From Manihot esculenta (lineage: Eukaryota > Streptophyta > Magnoliopsida > Malpighiales > Euphorbiaceae): DNA of 64,000 nucleotides. Where the stretch lies: assembly GCF_001659605.2 (NCBI RefSeq), contig NC_035177.2:3844611-3908610 (forward strand), written 5' to 3'. Position 1 is the stretch's first letter. Every line of letters begins with the position of its first letter. The translations under genes were made by a program, and so were the position numbers. Below are positions 12,546 through 26,045 of the stretch, one piece after another. The notes beneath the pieces were generated by a model. It saw only the letters and a program-made list of their open reading frames with translations. It had not been told where the DNA came from and did no database searches.

Positions 12546-12705
12546 TATATTAAAAATGATTTAAGTGTTTATTAGGATATTTTAGCTATTTAAAATATTT
12601 ATTATTCTTTTTGTCGGATTGATTAATGAAATTATAAATAAAAAAATCTCCAATTTGGATATAATGATTATACAAAGATTTAAGTATTCAATTTTAAAAA
12701 TATAC

Positions 12706-15189
12706 GGACCGATCTGTTAATTATGTTAAAACTCAGAAACTAAAATATAATTTTTTTATTTTTTTTATTTTAAAATCAACCAATTAAAAAAATTCAAAGT
12801 ATTACGATGTGATTTTATTTTATAATAATAGTTCATGATTTATTTTGAACGATTATTATTGTATTATACAATTATGTGATTTTTCTCGAGAAAAATTAAT
12901 ATCAATCTAAACAAAATAAGAAAGAAATTATTTTCTTTCTCAATTTTTCTTCCTCCCTTGTTGTCCTCCCATTCAAATGTAGTATAATGATGATATTTCT
13001 TACGGTGGGAAGAAAAAAAAAAAAACATAATAGCTAAAGGAATGTTTGTTTTGACTCACTTTTCCAAAAATTAATTTAAAATTTTTAATTAAAGTTAAAT
13101 TTTCCTGAAAATTTTAATCTAGCTTAATGTTTTTTTTAATTTCTTCATTTAGTTTTTTAAAAAATAAGATTAATTTTCTTGATGGGTTGAATTTCTTTAT
13201 TTTTGAGTTAAATTGAACTTAAATTAAAAAATTTTAGGATAATTTAGACAAAAAAAATTAAAAATATAATAAATTAAACATTCCCAGGAATTATCAGAGT
13301 AAAATTAATTATTAAGACTTTCTTAATTATTAACCTTTTAATTTATCAACACCCCAATTCATTGGTTTACTTTCTTTAAAAATATTAATTACAAATACGT
13401 TTTTAAAGTTTATCAAAATTCACAAATTTGTACCCAATATTTGAAAACCTAACAATTTAGTACTTATTGATCGAAGCTACTAAGAAATTCATTCACCCAT
13501 CTAAAATTATTTTTTCTTTTCATTAAAGACAAATGTATCCTAATAAAAATAATTACATATATATAAAAAGAAACTCTAAATGTCACTTCAAAAAGAAAAA
13601 ACTTAAAAAAAAAAATTTTAAAGGGTAAAATAAATTTTCCCTTTTTATATCATTCTTGAATCTCAAATTAAATTAAAAAATTGTATTAAATTGAATTCAA
13701 TCTTAAAAAATTAATATATAAAAAATAAATAGTATCAAATCGGATTTATTTTATTATTTAATTATTAATTTTAATTTTTTTAAAAAATATATCAAATCGA
13801 TATTAAATCAAAATCATACCGAAAACAGCTTTTATATATATATATATATATATATTAGATAATTTATAATAATTTTATAATTTTAATAATATGTTTTTAC
13901 ATATCATATAATTTTAATATTATTTAATTATTAAATGTTTCTTACTATTATATTTAGTTAATTTAATTTTTTAAATCAGTTAATTATATTTTTTTTCTAT
14001 TTAAATAGATATTATATATGTATACTATCTTTATACTAATATAATTATACTATTAAAATATGAATTATTAAAATAATTATATATATTGCTTTCAAAAAAA
14101 ATAATTATATATATAATTATTATATATTTTAATCACTAATTAAATAATAATATAATTTAATTAGTTAATTTAAATTCATTTTAATTAATTTATAATGTAA
14201 ACTATCTCAATATTAATAAAATTACAATAATAAAATATAAATTATTAAAACAATTATAAAAAATCAATACGTGTATATATATATATATTTATAATTATTA
14301 TTAATAGCTATATATATAATATAATATAATATTATTATATATTTTAGTCATTAATTAATTGTTAAAAATTTATAATATTATTATTTAACTAAATTAATTT
14401 ATTAATCATAATCTTCAATAGAATATAATTTAATAATTTATTTAAAACTATATAGTTTTGCTGTATAAAATAAAGAAAATTAAATAAATATAGTATTTTA
14501 ATATATTTTAATTGAAAATACTATATAATATTATAAATATTTGATATTATTTTAAAGTTAGAGTATAAAATTTATTAATTTAATATAAATAATATTAATA
14601 TTATATTAAAATTATTTAATTATTTTATAAAATTTAAATTTTATTATAAAAATTAAAAATTATATCATAATTAAAATCAAAATTAAAATTAGAATCGAAT
14701 CGAAATTGAAAATAAATAAAACTTTACTGGAATCGCATTAAATTTAATTTCAGTTTCGGTTCTAAAAAAATTCAAAGAACCCACTTTTATATTTAGTTTC
14801 TGAAAGAAATTATCCTAAAATCGAAACGGTGCACCCTGCTCTCCAGTAAACCCATCCAACCCACCATTTTCCAAAAACGTCATCTTTTAAATAGCAAAAA
14901 TTAACCGTTGTAGTGATAATAAATAAAATGATATTCCCCTATTTTATAATTTTTATTTTTTTTTTATTTTAAAATTATTATTTATTTTTATTTTTTTATA
15001 TTATAATAATATATAAATCAACTACTATAATCTTATTTAATTTTATCTTATTTTAAAAATAACTTTTCATTTATTATTATTTAAAAAGTATTTAAAATAT
15101 ATATTAATATCCATTTAAAAAATATATATATATATTAATATGTAATAAAATTTAATATTTTTAAAATGATATATATAATTGAAAAATTA
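12706..15189. other. AT-rich spacer between the duplication copies
   Basis: This is present once only. It contains an (AT)n tract at 13,832-13,857 and further TA-rich runs near 14,275. No gene or transposon ends were recognised. Confidence 0.6.
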
Positions 15190-15690
15190 ATAATAAATGC
15201 TACCTCTTCACATTATTCAAAAATACATGTGGGGATTGGATTGTGGTATTATATTCTATTAGGAGTATGTAGAGCTATTGTGGCTGAGTTACAAGGCCTT
15301 ATCTATTCCTTATCTTGTACACGGAAGCATGGTTTTCGTGTACACAGAAGCATGGTTTTCGTCAAGTGGAAGTGAACGTGGATTCTCATTTAGTTTTAGA
15401 CTGATTATCTCAAGAGATAGTATTGAATTATGGGGGTTATTTTTGCAATGTAAAGCTATACTATTTAGACCATGACTTATTCCTTTACTCCATTATTATA
15501 GGGAAGCAAATAGTGTGGCCGATTATTCTTAGTAGATGCGGGGCGCCGTCTTCTGAACTCTCCACATAGGGAGGCTCTTGATTTTTTACATTGGGATAGA
15601 TAAGGTATAGGATGGCTGTCCTTGATTAGTTAATGGTTTCTAATTTTCTTGGGATATACTCCCTCCTATGTATCCAAAAAAATATTAATA
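15190..15690 (+). pseudogene. Degenerate RNase-H-like remnant, copy 2
   Basis: This is a near-identical copy of the remnant at 5867, with the same stops, the same internal 23-nt duplication and the same REANSVADY piece. It shares the exact left edge of the large duplication. Confidence 0.4.
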
Positions 15691-18089
15691 AAAATATTAT
15701 TTTTAATATAATTAAATTATCTTAACTTATTTTTAATAATATTTTTAAAAAAAACTCATTTAACAATTATGAGATTTGATGTTGCAGAAATTAGATTGAT
15801 GACATGGTCAGATAGGAACTACGTTGTGATTGGTTAAACCAGTAAGAAAAAGAACGTGAAATGGTGGTGGGTGCCCATGACAGCCACTCCGACACTCAAG
15901 TCAGTATACTAAAATATAGATGAATTGTTTAGAATTTGAGTAGGGTTCAAAAATAGTGTATATTTGTCTATGTGATCGTTTTCTTTTTATACTGTAAGAA
16001 GGTGAGTATAAATATAGTATTTTCTAATAATCCAGCAATGATGTGGTTGACTTGTTGGTAAAAAATTTTTACGGGCTAATTGGTCGGGAATTCCGCAACC
16101 TAAGACATGAGATGGATCTGCTAAATTGTAGTTGTTAATGGTAACTTCGTTATGGAGTCTCGCCTTAAAGTTATGAAAGCGAGTCTTGTTCAACCTAAGG
16201 CCAATCTATCCCGAAACGTCTGAGCCTCCTTTTCTCTTGCATCTAAGTACTATGGTCATTCGAACCTTTTTTTACGGGTGGAATCACGCATTGATTTATC
16301 ATATCTTATCACATAACTCTATCTTATGATAACAACTCAATGTTTACTTTGGATAAATCTTATATAACATCAAGATTATTTACTTTGATGCGATAAAAGG
16401 AGAAAGCAACCTTTCATTATATATTCATTAATTAAAAACCAATGTTTTTGTCCCCACTAAATAAAAAATAATCTTAAAAATTTTAAAAAGAAAAAGGTTA
16501 AAATCATACTTTCAAATTATGTGCAAGACTTTTTAAAGTGTGGTTTTGTCTAGGAGTAGGTTTGAAATTAGAACCGACGGAGAATTAGATTGATTGAAAT
16601 TGATCAATTTTATTTTGATTCAAACTAATATTTGATATTATCAAAAGTATTAAGTTTGATCTTTCAGTACTGGTATATCTTTTCAAATTATTTTATTAGG
16701 ATTTTTATATTTATTAACTGAAAAATTAGGATATAAATAAATTAATTTTCTTGCGAATTATTCAAGATTTGAAAAAATTCATTAACTGAACGATAATAAT
16801 ATAAATAAATTAATTTTCTTGTGAGTTATTCAAGATTCAACTCTATAAAATTCTTTGGTTCAATTCATTTACTAAACCACTGAAGTTCGAACTTAATTTA
16901 TTAAAAAAGTTAATTCAACTTATAAATATTCTGTTGATTAAAATTTAAAAATTTATTTATTTATAGATTAGCGAGTTGGTGCATATATAATTGTTTAATT
17001 AGAATTATTTAATTTTAAATTTAATAATTTTAAAATTATCTAAATTATAATCATGAATAAATGGAAGTCTTTATAAGTTATTCGAGATTCTTTTTAAATA
17101 AAGTTTGACTTATTTTGAAATCATTTACTAAATAAATTAAATTTAAATTTATAAATATTCAATTTGATTTCAAAAAGAGTTTAAGTTTGATGTTAACTCG
17201 ATTTGAAAAAAATCAAATAAATTAAAAATTAAAATTTTAGTGTTTGTAAATATCGAATTAAATTAATTTTAAGTAGAAATTTATTTAAATTAAATTGGTA
17301 TGATTTAATTCAATTTGATCGATTGAATTTTTTATCGTATTTTTATTTTTAATTAAAATATTTTAATTTTAACTATTATCTAATTTTTTTATATTATTAA
17401 AAATAATATATTATTATTATTAATGGATTTGATTTAATTTTTTAATTAAAATTAAATTAAATTAAAATAATAAAAAATTAAATTAAAAATTTAAATTAAT
17501 TTAATTCGATTAATTTTTTTAATTTAAATCGAATAGATTATTATTTGTAGAAGTATGGGTGGGTAAAGTGGGAGATTAGGCTTAAACCCATATTTTAATT
17601 ACTAAAAGGTAGGTTGGATTCCATTGAGTTGCATGTCCATGTGACGCATTAATGCCATGAGAGAGAGAGAGACATGATGAGCACTGAGTTGGTAGTTTAT
17701 TTTTCTAATTCTTTTTTTATTTTACTTTTGTGAGTGTCGTTTTGCGGATCATGCCTTTTGTGCTTTGTTAGTTGTTGTCCTCTGTCTTCTTTTCAAAAGT
17801 GCATTCACTAAAAATTAAACAAGTATTTTATTTTTTATTTTTTATTTTAAAGTTATTTTTCATTAAATTTATAAATTATAAATGAGTATTTTCGTTATTA
17901 ATAAATTAATACTTATATTTTTAAAAACTTATTAAAATTTTTTTTTTATCAACGAAATAATTTTTCAATCTATTTTTATCGTTACAAATATAGCAGAAAA
18001 TCAAATTACCCTTTCTCTTTTCCTCCCTCTTCTCCTTCTTCGGTTTTTCATTTTCTTCTTTTTCGATTTTTTTTCTTCTTTAAAGAAGA
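15691..18089. other. AT-rich intergenic DNA, duplication copy 2, no gene seen
   Basis: Counterpart of 6,351-8,785 with many point differences and small indels. No conserved reading frame was found. Confidence 0.6.
17210..17530. repeat. Dispersed AT-rich repeat, member 3
   Basis: This is the duplication partner of member 1. It is noticeably diverged from it, with several indels. Confidence 0.5.
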
Positions 18090-18330
18090 GGAGAATAACG
18101 TTTTAATAGATTTAAAAAAAAGATAAAAATATTGTAATAGATCTGAAAAAATATAAAAACGTTTTAATATATCTAAAAAAAGATAAAGACGTAATAAATT
18201 TAAAAAAAAGATAAAAATATTATAATAGATCTAAAAAAGATAAGGACATATTAATAGATATGAAAAAAGATAAGGACATATTAATAGATCTGAAAAAAGA
18301 TAAGGACATTTTAATAGATTTCTAAAAATA
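18090..18330. repeat. A-rich minisatellite, copy 2
   Basis: The same core AATAGATCTGAAAAAAGATA in about eight imperfect units. The last three or so units contain the variant AAGATAAGGACATATTAATA, which suggests recent unit amplification in this copy only. Confidence 0.75.
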
Positions 18331-18995
18331 TAGAGACTGACTTATTAATAATGACAATACTTAAATACTAAATAAGGAGTTTTATTTGAGGGCAAAATTT
18401 GATTTTAAAAATTTTCTCTTTCATCCATCGTCTATTTTTAACGAAAAAATAACGGAAGGACTATTTCGTTCACAGTGAGAAAAAATAAGAATATTTTAAT
18501 AAATTTCTAAAAATATAAAAACTATGATAATAATCAAGAATTAAATAGTAAATTTTTTAAAATTATATTATAATAAAAAAATAAATAATTACTTTATGAA
18601 AAAGGCAATTTGTGAGTTTATGTAAGTTTTTTTATTATAGTTTGCTTTATAGTGAAAAAAAATATTTTTAGTGAATAAAAGGAGAGAACCATTATAAATA
18701 ATTACATTTTCCTTTTTTTAATAAGTAGAAATCCATTGCATTTCTAAAGAAACTCAACTTTAATTTTTGAAAAAAAAATATTATTAACAGATATAAACAC
18801 AAATGGAGCATTCGGTTAAAACTGAATTAATTCATATTCCTTTTGAACACACTTGTTAAGAGAAAACAAAGTTCCTTCTTAAATTTTAAATATATCCCTG
18901 CAAAGGATTCAAACTCTAAGCTACTCTTAAGAAAAGTAAACACCTTTTATTATTCTATCTTGATTTTGAGAGTAATAGTGATTAATATTTTTAAT

Positions 18996-19511
18996 TAGGG
19001 CTGTGCAATCGGTCGGTTCGGTTTCGAACCGAACCGAACCGAAAAAACCGAAAACTGAATTATAAAAATATTAAAAACCGAAAAAATCAATTATAAAAAT
19101 ATAATCGAATCGAACCGATAAAAATCAGTTCGATTCTATTCGGTTCGATTCAAACTGAAATTTATAATTTTTTTAATTTTTTGCTTTTAATTTCAGTAGA
19201 ATAATTTAATAAATATTTTACATAAATTTATCAATAAATATTGTTTGAATACGTAATAATAATACTTAAAAAATTCATAAAAATTCATATAAAATTTAAA
19301 AATATATATAAAATCAGTATTTCTATGTATAAAATCGGTTTTTCGGTTTTTCGATTATTTAACACGTTTAAAACGAATCGAACTGAAAATTGAATAAATT
19401 AAAAAATACTAACCGAATCGAACCGAATCTTCTAATTAACCGAACCATTAAACCAAAATTGATCGATTCGATTCGACTTTTTGGTTCAGACTGATTTATG
19501 CTCTCCCCTAG
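18996..19511. mobile_element. hAT-type MITE with 8-bp target-site duplication
   Basis: The element starts TAGGGCTGTGCA and ends CTCTCCCCTAG; the ends are imperfect inverted repeats (TAGGGCTGTGCA against CTAGGGGAGAGCA). It is flanked on both sides by TTTTTAAT (18988-18995 and 19512-19519), an 8-bp duplication as made by hAT transposases. The subterminal zones are packed with CGGTTCGGTTT/AACCGAACCGAA motifs. About 516 nt, no coding capacity. It is absent from duplication copy 1. Confidence 0.75.
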
Positions 19512-20799
19512 TTTTTAATGTTACACGATCACGTAAGCGACAAAACAGAGTCACATAGTATTAATTTCCTTAACCACATCATTGGTTATGGCATAAATCT
19601 TTCCTTTATCAAAGAAATCTTTAAACGCTTCAATAATATTATTAAACATGACGGTTTCAATTTTAATTCTTTAAAAAAAATTATATGAATCATGAGGTAA
19701 AATTAAATATAGAATACTAAAATTTTTTTAATATTTATTTTTTATTCTTTCTATATTAAATTAAATAAGATATTAAATAAATTTAATATTTATTTTTTAT
19801 TTTTTTATATTAAATTAAATAAAAATAGTAAATAATATAAAAAGGAAAGGACAATATAAAAAATCTCATTATTTCCCTCCCATTCCCACATTTATATATA
19901 ATTATAGATTATAGATTTATATAGATTATAGAGGTAAGATAGATATGAAGAAAATCTAATTTATTTACTATATCAAGAATATCTATTTATTTTTTCTTTA
20001 TTTATCATGATTCATTTTATAAAAGAAAATTTCAAATGAATTCTAAAATAATTAGGCATGATTTAATTTTTTTTTAAAAAGTAAAAATTTTATAAGTTGT
20101 TAAAAAAGAATTAAATTAAATTATTATAAAATTATTGATTTCAAATAAAAGATTAATTAGTTCAAAAAAAAGATTAGATAATTAAATAGTTATTTAATGA
20201 ATTTTAATAAAACAATTTCCTTGGTTTCTGAATTCAAAAAAGAAACTAATGAAAAATTCTTCAATATAAATAAAAAAAAAAAAAGAAAGAAAGAAAGCCT
20301 TAAAGAACAACAAAATTTTCAAACCTCCAAAAGTTAAGTTAAATATTTTGAGTTTTATTTTATTTTTCCTTCTAACCATTTTTATTGCATTAATTCATTT
20401 TTTTTCCATTAATATAATTTAAATTTTAAAGTATATATTTACTTAAATTAAAATTGGACAGGGTAAGAAAATAATTACTGAAGAGTAATGGGGCAAATGT
20501 GAAATATGAGAAGTAGAATCTTTTGTTTTTTATAATGCGTCGGAAAGGCGGACGCCATGATGTAAGGAATCGCAAAATTAGTGGCAAAAAATCTGCCATA
20601 AACACAGCCATTACCAGGTTCTTTTTTATTAAAAAATTTATGGAATTTTTGAGCTCTGAACAAAACAAAAGGGTAATAACGTCTTTTTATGAGTCTAAAA
20701 GCTTGTTTACCTTTTACTTTTACTCAGGTTAGCCTCAGATTTTTTCTTTTTCTCCAAACATTAAAACAAAGGATTTAACCTTCAGTATTTCAATTTAAA

Positions 20800-21190
20800 A
20801 TTAAATTAAACTAAATTAATTAAAAATTAAAATTTTAATATTTATAAAAAATCAAATCAAGTTTAATTAATAATTAATTTAAATTAAATCGATTTAATTT
20901 AATTTATTTTAATTAATTAAATTTTTATTGAATTTTTTATTAATATTTTAAAATTTAATTAAAATATTTTAATTTTAATTATAATTTAATATTTTTATAT
21001 TATAAAAAATAATATATTATTATTAATCGAATTTAATTTTTTTATTTTTTTATTAAAATTAAATTAAATTGAAATAATTAAAATTTTTAAATTAAAAATT
21101 AAATAAATCAAAATAAATAAAATATCAAATAAATTTCTAAATTAATTCATTTAAATTAATTTTTTTAATTTGAATAAAATAAATTCATAT
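20800..21190. repeat. Dispersed AT-rich repeat, member 4
   Basis: This is the duplication partner of member 2 and is almost identical to it, unlike the member 1/3 pair. Confidence 0.5.
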
Positions 21191-21319
21191 TCTCTTAATA
21201 GTAAATTGAATGAATTTCAAAAAAAAAAAAAAGATTTCATATTCTAATCTTACGTAATTATTGAGTCCAGCAAAGAAGAGATAGGGCTTCAATATAGAAA
21301 TATATAACAATATTAAGGC

Positions 21320-21389
21320 TGACACGTGTATTATATGGCAAATCCACCTATGATTGTTTCCTTCATCCAAGATTAAGGCTGACACGTGT
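21320..21389. promoter_or_regulatory. Pair of G-box/ABRE-like sites, copy 2
   Basis: TGACACGTGT is found at 21320-21329 and 21380-21389, with the same 60-nt spacing as copy 1. Both sites are intact in both copies. Confidence 0.5.
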
Positions 21390-21789
21390 ATGTTATGCCC
21401 ATTGAACGTTTGCAATGATTATATCACATACTAAATTTTATTTCAAGAATTAAGTTTTTTTTTTATAATTTTTTACTGAAATATTTTATGCAATTATTAC
21501 ATCTTTAACATTTTTTCCATTTTTAAAAAATTTATTATTTAATCTCAATTTCCTTCAGAAAGATAACTTTATGTAGAAGAAATATTTTAACAAAATAACT
21601 TAATTTTATTATGTAGTTAAAATATTATAAAATGTGTGATAAAAAGCAAAATCAATAATCTAAATAGTTTAATTTTTAATATACAAAGGCCAAATTATAA
21701 TTAGTTATAAAATTTAGTGATTAAATAATAAAATTTTTAATTAATTTAATTTATTTTTTAAAATATATAAAAAAATAAAAATAAAAATT

Positions 21790-22115
21790 CTAGGTGCTTC
21801 AAGACGCAAAATGAAGATAGAATCTTGCATTGTACCCGTGACGAGAGGATTTTAGCAATCTTCTTAACGAACATCGCTTTCGGTTAGGAGAGGAAAGAAA
21901 ATTCTGATATCCGTGACAAACAACCTGGCGTTGCGTGTTTGTTTCTGCTCAATGAAGCGTCGTTTTTGCATATATAAATACAAAAGTGAGCCAATCCCCA
22001 TATCATAAGCTGTGCCTCTCAACTATATTCCATCAACGCCTCAAAATACAACATCCTTATCAACTTCTCTTTCTATTTTGCCTTCAAGGCCCCTTAAAGC
22101 CTTTGTTTGGATAAT
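21790..22115 (+). promoter_or_regulatory. Promoter-like block with TATA box and leader, copy 2
   Basis: TATATAAATA lies at 21971-21980. The leader-like part extends about 45 nt further than in copy 1 (TTGCCTTCAAGGCCCCTTAA) and then also enters the fold-back element without a start codon leading to any long frame. Confidence 0.4.
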
Positions 22116-22119
22116 TTTT

Positions 22120-22805
22120 TTAAAATAAATTATATTTTAATCATTCAATTTTAATATAATTAATAAATTAATTTTTATATTTTTAAAATTAAATACTTGA
22201 ATATATTTAAATTAATAATTTTTTTATTTAATTTTCACGTTAAAAATATAAAAATATTTTTATTATCTTTTTAAATAGATAAACTACATTTGAGTCCTTA
22301 AATCTTAGAATAATTAACAGATCAGTTTCTATATTTTAAAAACCGTGCACTTAAATTAATCTATAATCAGTCCGTCCCCTCATACATTATAATTTAAATA
22401 TTTTGATCTTTCATTTTTATTTAAAAAAATACTTAAGTCTCTATTAACTTTTATCTATAATATCTCATTTAACTAATTTTTAATATTTTTGTTCTTCAAT
22501 TTTCATTCATTAAAATATTTCAATACTTATAATTTTAAAACTTTTAGAAAATACTTACAATTTCAATTATTTTTAAATAGTACCAAGTAATTTTTAAATA
22601 ATTTTAGAGAGAAATTATATTTTTAGAAAAAGTTTAACCATCCACTAGTTTCGAACTAATATCAATAATGGATAAAAAGACTATAATTTTAGACGGATTA
22701 AATATAAAGAGATTTAAAGATTTAATTTTAAAAATATAAGGATTGATTTTTTAATTACGCTAAAATTTAGAGACCAAAGTGTAGTTTATATAATAAAAAA
22801 TTTTC
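22120..22805. mobile_element. Fold-back (MITE-like) element, copy 2
   Basis: This is the partner of the element at 11,826, with the same inverted ends (AAATTATATTTTAATCATTC on the left; CTAAAATTTAGAGACCAAAG on the right near 22,760). It is visibly more divergent from copy 1 than the promoter-like block next to it. Confidence 0.5.
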
Positions 22806-22945
22806 ACCTATATTAAAAATAATTTAAGTGTTCATGAGAGTATTTTAGGTATTTAAAATATTTATTCTCTAGATAGAAGGACATCCAATTTGAATAGAAT
22901 GGTTATACAGCATTTAAGCATTCGATTTTTTCAATATATATGAAA

Positions 22946-24640
22946 AAAATAAAGTAAATAAAAATGATGAGACAGAAGAAAGTATATTTATTTATTTTTT
23001 ATTTTTAATTATTTTAAAATATTATTATTTTTATAGTTAATGTATAAATTAATTATTATAATTTTATTTTATTTTTAATATAATATCTTATTAATTATAT
23101 ATTTTTAAAATGTGTTCTAATTATCTTTTAGTATTTAATAAAATTTAATTTATTTATTTTATATTAAAAATAAATATAATTAAAAATTAATAAAAAGTTA
23201 TTTTTTAATATATATAAAAAAAATAAAAAAAATAAAAATTATAAAACATCCTTCCTAATTCAAATTATATACACAAATTAAATTTCAAATGAAATATCCA
23301 CTAATAAAAACAATAAGTACAAAAAGAATGTTACAAATAAAATTTATTAAAAAATAATAGTACTCAAATTGTTTATCACTCTATTTTTAAGAAATAATTT
23401 TTAATATTAAAAAATAATTTATATCTAAAAAATATTTTTTACAAAAAATATTTTTCAATGAACTAATTATTTTTTATTATTTAATTTTAATTTAAAAAAT
23501 AAAATTTATTAATAAATTTATATATAAAAAATTTAATAAAAATTTCAATGCGTAAAAAATTTTTTAATAAAAAAAATTTTGTTTATTAAATTTTTTAAAT
23601 ATTTAAATATTAAAAAATATAAAAAATATTTTTTTAAATAATAATTTTCGTAAAACAAATGAAGCTGAAAGCTCATAAAATCTCCCACTATTATTATCAA
23701 AGCTACAAGCTTTGAATAGTTATGTGCAGGACTCTGTTTAAATGAAAACCAATCTGATTCAATTTTTTAAGTAATTGATGCATTTGGTAAGAGATTTGGA
23801 TAAATTAAATTTTGGTTCGATTTGCACTTTTTTTCACAAAAAATAAAGAAAAATCGAACTGTTTGATACATTTAATAAGCCTCATTTTTACATTTTGCTC
23901 GGGTCTAACCCATAGCTCTCTAGTACCTCAGCCCGGCCCTATTCCCCATTTTCCTTAAAATTTATTAGGAAATAAATTCAATTAATAATAATTTTTTATA
24001 AAAAAATTCATTTTTTAATTTTAAAAATTATTTATTAATTTTATGTAATTTTTAAATTTTTATGTTAATTAAAAAAACTAAAATTTTGATATTTCAAATT
24101 GAAAAATAATATTATATTAAATTAGAAATTATTTAGCTAAATACAAAAGTATAAAGATTTAATTAATAAAACAATTAAATTAACCTTATTTAACCCTTAA
24201 TTAAAAATACAAGAATTTAATAAGTGAAACCAACTTATTATATGTTTTAAAAATAAACTTATCTATTTATTTATAAAATTTTTAAAATTTATAAATTCGG
24301 CTTATAAGCCAAAAAAATAATAATGTGGGAAACCAATTTTGCAGTAAGCTTATAAATTGGTTTAACCAAATAAATTATTATATTATCTTTATTTAATTAA
24401 AATTGTACCACATATATTATTTGATATTCTTTTTAATAATTTTAATAATAAATATATTTATAGGCTACTTATTAGTCACTTATAAATATTTTAACCAAAC
24501 ACTTATTATATTAAAATGTTTTAGTGCTTATAAATTTTAAGTAACTTATAAATAACTTATAAGTTTTAAATAGCTTATCAGCACTCCTTGCTTATAAGTT
24601 AATTTTTATAAGGTGAGCCAAACACTCTCTTACTCTCAAT
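22946..24640. other. AT-rich intergenic DNA with decayed repeat pieces
   Basis: No gene seen. The stretch 24,290-24,630 contains inverted CTTATAAGTT/AACTTATAAG motifs and GGTTTAACCAAA, suggesting an old MITE, but its ends could not be fixed. Confidence 0.5.
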
Positions 24641-24730
24641 GATGAAGATTTTCCCTTGGCTTCATCAAACAGGTTTCATAATATGCAATTTTGAAATAGG
24701 AACTACAAAATAGAATAAAAAAGATTAGAA

Positions 24731-25050
24731 GTCTATCGGAGATTCCCACGATGAGAACCCTTTAATGCTCAAGTTAGATCTAAGAAATTTCCATGGTGAA
24801 AATTTGAATAGAGTAACAAAGGAAGTAAGAAAAGGAGAGGAAGAAGAAGAATAGAAGACGCGAGGGCTCATAGAAAAAAAAGGATCAAGGGTCTATTGGA
24901 TATGCCCTTGGTGAGGACCTTCCAATACTCAAGTTAGATCTAAGAATTTTCAATAGTGAAAACTTGAATAGTGTGACAGAGGAAGCAAGAAGAGGAGAGG
25001 AAGAAGAAGAGAAGAAGCGAGGGTTCGTTTTTTCAATGTCTACTAGAAAA
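24731..25050. repeat. Two-copy direct tandem repeat, about 160 nt
   Basis: GTCTATCGGAGATTCCC at 24731 and GTCTATTGGATATGCCC at 24891 start two units of period 160. They share CTCAAGTTAGATCTAAGAA and an A/G-rich tail (GGAGAGGAAGAAGAAGA). A 21-22-nt unit (TTACCTTGTAGTCTTTTAT) is then repeated twice at about 25,089-25,130. Confidence 0.8.
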
Positions 25051-25439
25051 AAAAAAAAAAAACAAAACAAAAAGAAGAGAGCGCCTTACCTTACCTTGTA
25101 GTCTTTTATCTTACCTTGTAGTCTTTTATGGAAGAATGTGAAAATTTTTTTTGGTATATTTTTTTGGTGTAACCCATCATTTAACTTAAATAATTTTATA
25201 TATTATCAAATGCCCCCACTCCCTAATGTGATTAGGTAAGTCGGATGATTGAACATAGATCGAACAAAAGAAGTATATTCCAAACTTATATAAAATGAGA
25301 AAATTTTCAATGAATTATTTTACTAATATAATGTGAAATTGATTATAGGATTCGGGATCCTTTTAAGAAATAAAATTAAAATTTCAAAACTTTAGGATTC
25401 TACTTGTATTTTTAATTTGAGTCTTTTATTTTATTCTTA

Positions 25440-26045
25440 CCTTCGGAGTTCTCATTATGAGAGGTCTTTCTTTGATAGGTCTTACTTTAGGATGTCTTAC
25501 TTTTAGAAGGTTTTACCTTTGGAAGCTCTTACTTTTGGATGTCTTATCTTTAAAAGGTCTTGTCTTTGGAAGATCTCACCTTTTGAAGGTCTTACCCTTG
25601 GATGTCTTATCTTTGGAGGTTTTACTCTTCCATCTTGTCCTTAGTGGTCTTTCTTTTCGACCTGACCTTTGTCTCTCCTTCCTACTTGACCTTGGTAATC
25701 TTTTTTTGCTACTTGATCTTAGTAATCTTTCCTTCCTACTTGATTCCTTCCTACTTGACCTTAGTGGTATTTCCTTCCTACCTGACCTTAGTGGTCTTAA
25801 CTTCCGATCAGACCTTAACAGTCCCTCTTTCGACCTGATTTTAGTGTTCTTCTCTTTCTATATGACCTTAGTATTCTTTCCTTCCTACCTGACCTTAGTA
25901 GTCTTTCCTTCTGAGTGGTCTTGCCCTTCTAACCTGATCTTAGTGGTCTTGCCCTTCATGAGACCTTTTTCTTTAAGGTCTTCCTTCTTGAGGCCTTTCC
26001 TCTTGAAACCTTCGACTTTGAGGTCTTCCTTTTTTTAAGTCTTTT
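25440..26045. repeat. CT-rich minisatellite region
   Basis: Degenerate tandem units: first about 30 nt around GGTCTTAC.TTTGGA, then about 30-33 nt around GACCTTAGTGGTCTTTCCTT. The repeats keep one plus-strand frame open for 193 codons, giving a leucine-rich low-complexity translation. I regard that as a by-product of the repeats and not as a gene. Confidence 0.7.

Larger units (their letters stand above)
5867..12705. repeat. Large direct duplication, copy 1
   Basis: The sequence from ATAATAAATGC at 5867 reappears at 15190 in the same orientation and stays alignable until about 12,705 (copy 2 about 22,945). Left flanks before the shared start are unrelated. Offset is 9,323 nt at the left and about 10,250 nt after 9,470, because copy 2 has an extra block of roughly 820 nt. 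The parts 9,480-11,820 are nearly identical between copies; 7,400-8,250 and 11,830-12,700 are clearly more divergent. Confidence 0.93.
15190..22945. repeat. Large direct duplication, copy 2
   Basis: This is the second copy of the unit that begins at 5867. It carries the same ordered landmarks: RNase-H-like remnant, minisatellite, AT-rich repeats, G-box pair, TATA-like block, fold-back element. It also has a MITE and flanking sequence between about 18,885 and 19,703 that copy 1 lacks. Confidence 0.93.

Noticed and set aside
25457..26038. 193-codon leucine-rich frame resembling a membrane protein
   Set aside because: It is a pyrimidine-rich tandem repeat; the repeat length keeps the frame open and there are no domains, splice context or neighbours.
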